Part shown: one piece after another, positions 22,079 to 25,034 of the stretch
How the letters are laid out: each line of letters starts with the position of its first letter
Numbering within the stretch: position 1 is the first letter of the stretch
Origin: a virus
Reading direction: 5' to 3' (one strand)
IMG/VR virus record: IMGVR_UViG_3300027801_000152
Coordinates: 1-25,034 of that record
DNA length: 25,034 nucleotides
The notes under the pieces: generated by a model
What the model saw: only the letters and a program-made list of their open reading frames with translations
What the model was told of the DNA's origin: nothing
Databases searched by the model: none
Position numbers and translations under genes: made by a program

Positions 22079-22305
22079 TTTAGTTTCTTCATAATCTTAG
22101 ATAGCATATTTGCAGCTTTAATTATTTCTTTTACTTTATTAGAATTTTTAGCACCCCACTCTAATTGTTTGTTATAATCAGCTCGTCTGATATCAGCATC
22201 TAATGTGTTTAATGCTTGAACCATTGGAAGAGCAGTTTCATCACCTTCACGTAATCTCCAGTCTTTCCACTTTGTATTTATATTACGGATTGTATCGTGT
22301 TTCAT
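22075..22305 (-). CDS. Small head-operon protein without tag
   Basis: A 76-residue protein starting MKHDTIRNINTKWKDWRLRE, rich in Lys, Asn and Ala and probably all helical, ending SKIMKKLK. It lacks the MIKLK-type start of its neighbours, and no clear protease site lies near its N-terminus. Start and stop overlap those of the flanking genes (TAATG and ATGA), so it belongs to the same operon. AGAGG lies just before its ATG, inside the end of the upstream gene. Its function is unknown. Confidence 0.65.
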   Translation of the reverse strand: MKHDTIRNINTKWKDWRLREGDETALPMVQALNTLDADIRRADYNKQLEWGAKNSNKVKEIIKAANMLSKIMKKLK

Positions 22306-22940
22306 TAGTGTTTCCTCTTATACATAGTAATTTTTCTTTTCATTTGGGAAGAGTTCAGTTGTTTATTTACATCAACTAATGCATCAACAAATCCCATAAG
22401 AACCCCATTTCTTTTCAGTAAATATTCAAGGTTTTCCACATCACCCTTTTTAGCTTTTTTAGCTAAATCTATAAATTTTCGTGATAAACTATCTCGTAGT
22501 GTCTTTAAATTTGTTACACCATATCCTGATATATGTACTTGTGGATTCTTCACATCGAACTTCCCATCTTTCATATCTTGGGATACATTATAAAGAGATT
22601 CGTTTTTAATATAATCCTTACCAAGATAATCGTTCTCTTCTTGTTCATTATATTTTTTAAGTGCTACCTTTACTCGCTTATGACGTGATAATCCTCTTCT
22701 AATTTTTTCAATCCCCTTAACAGCTCCTGTCATATTACCAGCCATTGATTTAGCTATCTTTTCTGCTTGTTGAATTTGTTTGAGTATATTTTCATTTACG
22801 CCATCAAATTCTTCGTTCTTAAATGCAAAACCACCACCAGTAAATACTTTACCCATTTCCATATTTTCATTCAACTTTGTTGAACAACAATCTTCATCAC
22901 AAGAACACTCTTCCTTTATTAATTTCGTTAATTTTATCAT
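22305..22940 (-). CDS. Tagged head protein with Cys-rich segment after the tag
   Basis: A 211-residue basic protein. The N-terminus, MIKLTKLIKE, fits the shared tag with IKE/E as a possible cut. It is followed at once by CSCDEDCCS (12-20), a cluster of four Cys unusual for a phage head protein that could bind metal or form disulfides. The remainder is helical, with KNPQVHISGYGVTNLKTLRD in the middle and a very basic end (KRKITMYKRKH). Its ATG overlaps the upstream stop (TAATG). No family is recognised. Confidence 0.7.
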   Translation of the reverse strand: MIKLTKLIKEECSCDEDCCSTKLNENMEMGKVFTGGGFAFKNEEFDGVNENILKQIQQAEKIAKSMAGNMTGAVKGIEKIRRGLSRHKRVKVALKKYNEQEENDYLGKDYIKNESLYNVSQDMKDGKFDVKNPQVHISGYGVTNLKTLRDSLSRKFIDLAKKAKKGDVENLEYLLKRNGVLMGFVDALVDVNKQLNSSQMKRKITMYKRKH

Positions 22941-23227
22941 TAAAATGCTCCATTGATTGCATCATAATCACTAAATTTCTTTTTAGCAAATGCAAATAGT
23001 TTTTTGTCTAATGCATCTCTGGCAATATTTGTTTCATTTGCCCGTCTTAAATAATCTTGAACTATATTAAGTCCTTCATACGCTTTCAATAAATTTTTAT
23101 CTACTTCTTTTGCTAAAGTCATTCTAGCTTCTGTATGGGCATTTCTATCAGTAAGTTGCTCTATTTTATTAATAAGAGCTCCACCAAGTTCTTTCTTTTC
23201 TGTTAGAATCTCTTTTAATTTTAACAT
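22940..23227 (-). CDS. Small tagged head protein, unknown
   Basis: A 95-residue protein starting MLKLKEILTEKKELGG; the first ten residues fit the shared tag with LTE/K as a possible cut. The rest is helical with many charged residues (LTDRNAHTEARMTLAKEVDK and AFAKKKFSDYDAINGAF). It overlaps both neighbours by one base (TAATG), which indicates coupled translation. Its function is unknown; it is probably packed inside the head. Confidence 0.7.
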   Translation of the reverse strand: MLKLKEILTEKKELGGALINKIEQLTDRNAHTEARMTLAKEVDKNLLKAYEGLNIVQDYLRRANETNIARDALDKKLFAFAKKKFSDYDAINGAF

Positions 23228-23481
23228 TATAGCTTATGCATCAATCGTTTAATTTGCTTTAAAATCTTAGCAGTACCTTGGGCATTTTGAAATACACCAT
23301 AATCTGCACCAATCTTTACCAATTCATCAAACTGGTCTCTTAAATCGTATTTCATTTCTTTCCACAACTTATCACTAATATCATAGACTTTATATTTTTT
23401 CCAACCCGTACTGATTTCGTTTATCTGGGTGTTTATTTTACCACCGCCAATTCGTTCAAAAGTTTCTTTCATATTACTCAT
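23227..23481 (-). CDS. Small head-operon protein with internal INE site
   Basis: An 84-residue protein starting MSNMKETFERIGGGKINTQI. It lacks the MIKLK-type start, but QINEIST (19-25) contains INE, which fits the T4 prohead-protease rule and would remove about 22 residues. The rest is charged and helical, with WKKYKVYDISDKLWKEMKYD (27-46). GGGAG lies six bases before the ATG, inside the end of the upstream gene, with a four-base overlap (ATGA). Its function is unknown. Confidence 0.65.
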   Translation of the reverse strand: MSNMKETFERIGGGKINTQINEISTGWKKYKVYDISDKLWKEMKYDLRDQFDELVKIGADYGVFQNAQGTAKILKQIKRLMHKL

Positions 23482-23684
23482 TTCATTCTCCCAAATATTT
23501 TAGTTAATCTTTCTACCATCTCAATTACTCCTGGTAGACTTCTATGGTATTTTTCTGCCCATTTTTCTGGGTTTCTAATTTTTTTCAATGAACCCTCAAG
23601 TTCTTCAAGTGCATAATTTATAGCTTTACCAGCATCTTCTTGGTCAATATATTTTAATTCTAATAATTGTTTTAATTTAATCAT
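23478..23684 (-). CDS. Small tagged head protein, unknown
   Basis: A 68-residue protein starting MIKLKQLLELKYIDQEDAGK. The first nine residues fit the shared tag with LLE/L as a possible cut. The rest is helical and basic (KWAEKYHRSLPGVIEMVERL). It overlaps both neighbours by four bases (ATGA). Its function is unknown; it belongs to the tagged head set. Confidence 0.7.
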   Translation of the reverse strand: MIKLKQLLELKYIDQEDAGKAINYALEELEGSLKKIRNPEKWAEKYHRSLPGVIEMVERLTKIFGRMK

Positions 23685-24238
23685 AATGTTTCAACCTTAT
23701 GTTTCTTTAACCACCAAGCAACTTTGTTAATTACTTGGTCATGTACATATGTGTTTCTCTCTGAACCAAATGCATTATAATAACTCTTCACTAAATAGTA
23801 TGCTGGTTCTGAATCTTTTGAGCCAGGTCTAATATCTGATACAATTTGGGATGCTTGCATATCAGAATTAACATGCTTTTTTAAATAATCATAATCAAAT
23901 GGACTTGAATATTTACCCGATGTTTGAATCCAATTTAAAAGTTTATCACCTTTATCACTTCTCCAAGCAAAATCATTTTTATATTTACTATGTCCCCAAC
24001 CTTGAACATACGCATAATACTGATACATAAGTTTATGTGGTTCTCTTGCCTTACCAGGTTTACCCTTATAATCAATTTTGTGAAAACCATCTTTCTTAAC
24101 TTGTGTACAAAGTTTTATTGTACCCGATGCTATCTTCTCCTTAGTACCAGTTGCTTTTTTAGCAGCATCTATAACTACCTTAAAATCAGATGGACTCATA
24201 GTACTCTCAGACAATAAACTTTTTAATTTAATCATCAC
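23681..24238 (-). CDS. Tagged head protein with aromatic C-terminal domain
   Basis: A 185-residue protein. Two ATGs stand side by side at 24238 and 24235; the second gives MIKLKSLLSES, the standard tag with LSE/S as a possible cut site. The body is rich in Tyr, Trp and Lys (MYQYYAYVQGWGHSKYKNDF and VINKVAWWLKKHKVETL) and looks like a folded globular domain, unlike the simple helices of its neighbours. No catalytic motif is recognised. It starts seven bases after the stop of the upstream gene and overlaps the next start (ATGA). Confidence 0.72.
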   Translation of the reverse strand: MMIKLKSLLSESTMSPSDFKVVIDAAKKATGTKEKIASGTIKLCTQVKKDGFHKIDYKGKPGKAREPHKLMYQYYAYVQGWGHSKYKNDFAWRSDKGDKLLNWIQTSGKYSSPFDYDYLKKHVNSDMQASQIVSDIRPGSKDSEPAYYLVKSYYNAFGSERNTYVHDQVINKVAWWLKKHKVETL

Positions 24239-24244
24239 GAGTTT

Positions 24245-25034
24245 CTATAATCTTACGTTTAAGCCGGTGTTCTTTGTAAACATCTTACCCAATTGGTCGG
24301 CATAAACTCCCTTTTCTTTAGATTTAATTTTTCTTGAACTCCCGCGAATACTTAAAAATTCCATATTGTATAAATCCGCGGATGTCAATTTAATGATGAC
24401 GTGTGATATACTTTTTGAATTTCTACCTATTTTCATATGTAGTTCATTTTTTGATTTATCAACTGCGAGATTTTTTGCTCCTGTCATTGCTATAAATTTA
24501 TTACCACCTAATTGTCGTAGTAATTGTTTTGGGTCCAAACTTGCTTCATTTACAACTGATTCTTCTCTTGAAATTTTTTCATTTACGGATTCAGCATAAA
24601 ATCCTATTTTTTCATATTCCCTTTTTACATTTGGTTTATCTATAATAACCAATTCTTTTCCAGATTTCTTATGTTTGACTGTTATTGTCTTACCTTTTTT
24701 ATACGTAAGTCCTAAATCTGACTCATTTATGGATTCATAATACATTTTGTGTCCAATAGTATCATACATAATACCCACTGCATCATAAAGGCCTCTTATC
24801 CACTTAACAGCGTCTTTACCTTCCGAGCGCCTTACTGCGTTTTCTAATTTTTTTACCAGTTTAATTGTAATTGTATTATATTTTCTGACCTTTTTAAATC
24901 CATTATCGTTTAAATCTCCATATGCTTCATTTACGGATTCAGTTAGATTACTCTTGGATATCTTTGAAACAGAACTCATAATCTTAGCCGATTGTTCTAT
25001 GAATGCAGTTTCAAATTTATATAATTGTTTTTCT
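24245..25034 (-). CDS. Multi-module head protein, C-terminal part (cut by window edge)
   Basis: The frame is open from the window edge, and an ATG at 24979 has no Shine-Dalgarno, so that Met is probably internal (18 codons lie upstream in the window). Counting from that Met, ESVNE (14-18), ESINE (82-86), ESVNE (130-134) and ESVVNE (140-145) separate three modules: 19-81 (helical), 87-129 (beta, with KTITVKHKKSGKELVIIDKP) and 146-244 (with FIAMTGAKNL and DLYNMEFLSIRG). The last two modules resemble small domains that I associate with head regions of marine T4-like phages. V/I-N-E fits or nearly fits the prohead-protease rule, so the protein may be cut into pieces inside the prohead. It is the first gene of the visible head operon. 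Confidence 0.7.
   Translation of the reverse strand, partial: EKQLYKFETAFIEQSAKIMSSVSKISKSNLTESVNEAYGDLNDNGFKKVRKYNTITIKLVKKLENAVRRSEGKDAVKWIRGLYDAVGIMYDTIGHKMYYESINESDLGLTYKKGKTITVKHKKSGKELVIIDKPNVKREYEKIGFYAESVNEKISREESVVNEASLDPKQLLRQLGGNKFIAMTGAKNLAVDKSKNELHMKIGRNSKSISHVIIKLTSADLYNMEFLSIRGSSRKIKSKEKGVYADQLGKMFTKNTGLNVRL

Noticed and set aside
21633-22094. A 153-codon plus-strand open frame
   Set aside because: It runs antisense across two well-supported minus-strand genes and the gap between them, has no ribosome binding site, and its sequence is not protein-like.
22275-22282. An exact T4-type late promoter string TATAAATA on the minus strand
   Set aside because: It lies inside a coding sequence near its start, with another gene tightly overlapping; in AT-rich DNA this octamer is expected by chance.
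1-25034. tRNA genes, CRISPR arrays, integrase, attachment sites, insertion sequences
   Set aside because: No cloverleaf, regular spacer-repeat pattern, recombinase motif or transposase was seen on either strand.

Overview
This window is a structural-gene block of an AT-rich, T4-like contractile-tailed bacteriophage (myovirus). It most resembles uncultured marine phages. Nearly everything is encoded on the minus strand, so the biological 5' to 3' direction runs from high to low coordinates. The T4-type relatives I recognise are gp22 (scaffold), gp23 (capsid), gp13, gp14 and gp15 (neck and tail end), gp18 (sheath), gp19 (tube) and gp26 (here placed like a tail assembly chaperone). The host cannot be read from the sequence. 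A phage-encoded ribosomal protein bS21 and the AT-richness fit marine phages such as those of Pelagibacter, but this is only suggestive.

Layout in transcription order. (1) 25034-21002: a tightly overlapping operon of small, mostly unknown head-associated proteins. Six of them begin with the same tag, M-x-K-L-x-x-(L/I)-(L/I/V)-..-E. It looks like a T4-type capsid-targeting sequence ending in a prohead-protease site. The first gene, cut by the window edge, has three modules separated by ES(V/I)NE linkers. (2) 20986-17846: bS21 with a TTG start, a structured intergenic region, the acidic gp22-like scaffold, and the gp23-like capsid protein with a LIDE/A processing site, followed by a strong terminator. 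(3) 17702-13510: gp13-like, gp14-like and gp15-like connector genes. The gp15-like protein carries a C-terminal fibre-like half that is paralogous to the gene right after it. (4) 13461-6519: a small zinc-ribbon/NUMOD-like gene, then three large fibre- or adhesin-like proteins, a small unknown protein, a short fibre with an S74 chaperone domain, and a small coiled-coil protein. (5) 6419-1: sheath, tube, a small membrane protein, a gp26-like tail assembly chaperone with a probable programmed frameshift extension, a small protein, and the first 421 residues of the tape measure.

A plus-strand cassette (about 3384-4053) interrupts this minus-strand array between sheath and tube. It has two nearly identical sigma70-type promoters, two small ORFs, a stretch rich in complementary segments that may be a structured RNA, and a bidirectional terminator. 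It has the anatomy of a moron. Four exact copies of a 12-base motif (plus strand TAATAAATATCA) sit only in gaps just upstream of minus-strand genes, twice after a terminator, and are candidate late promoters.

Together the genes build the capsid (scaffold, capsid protein, tagged internal proteins), join it to the tail (gp13/14/15), decorate the particle with related fibre modules, and assemble the contractile tail. Portal, terminase, prohead protease and baseplate genes are not in this window.
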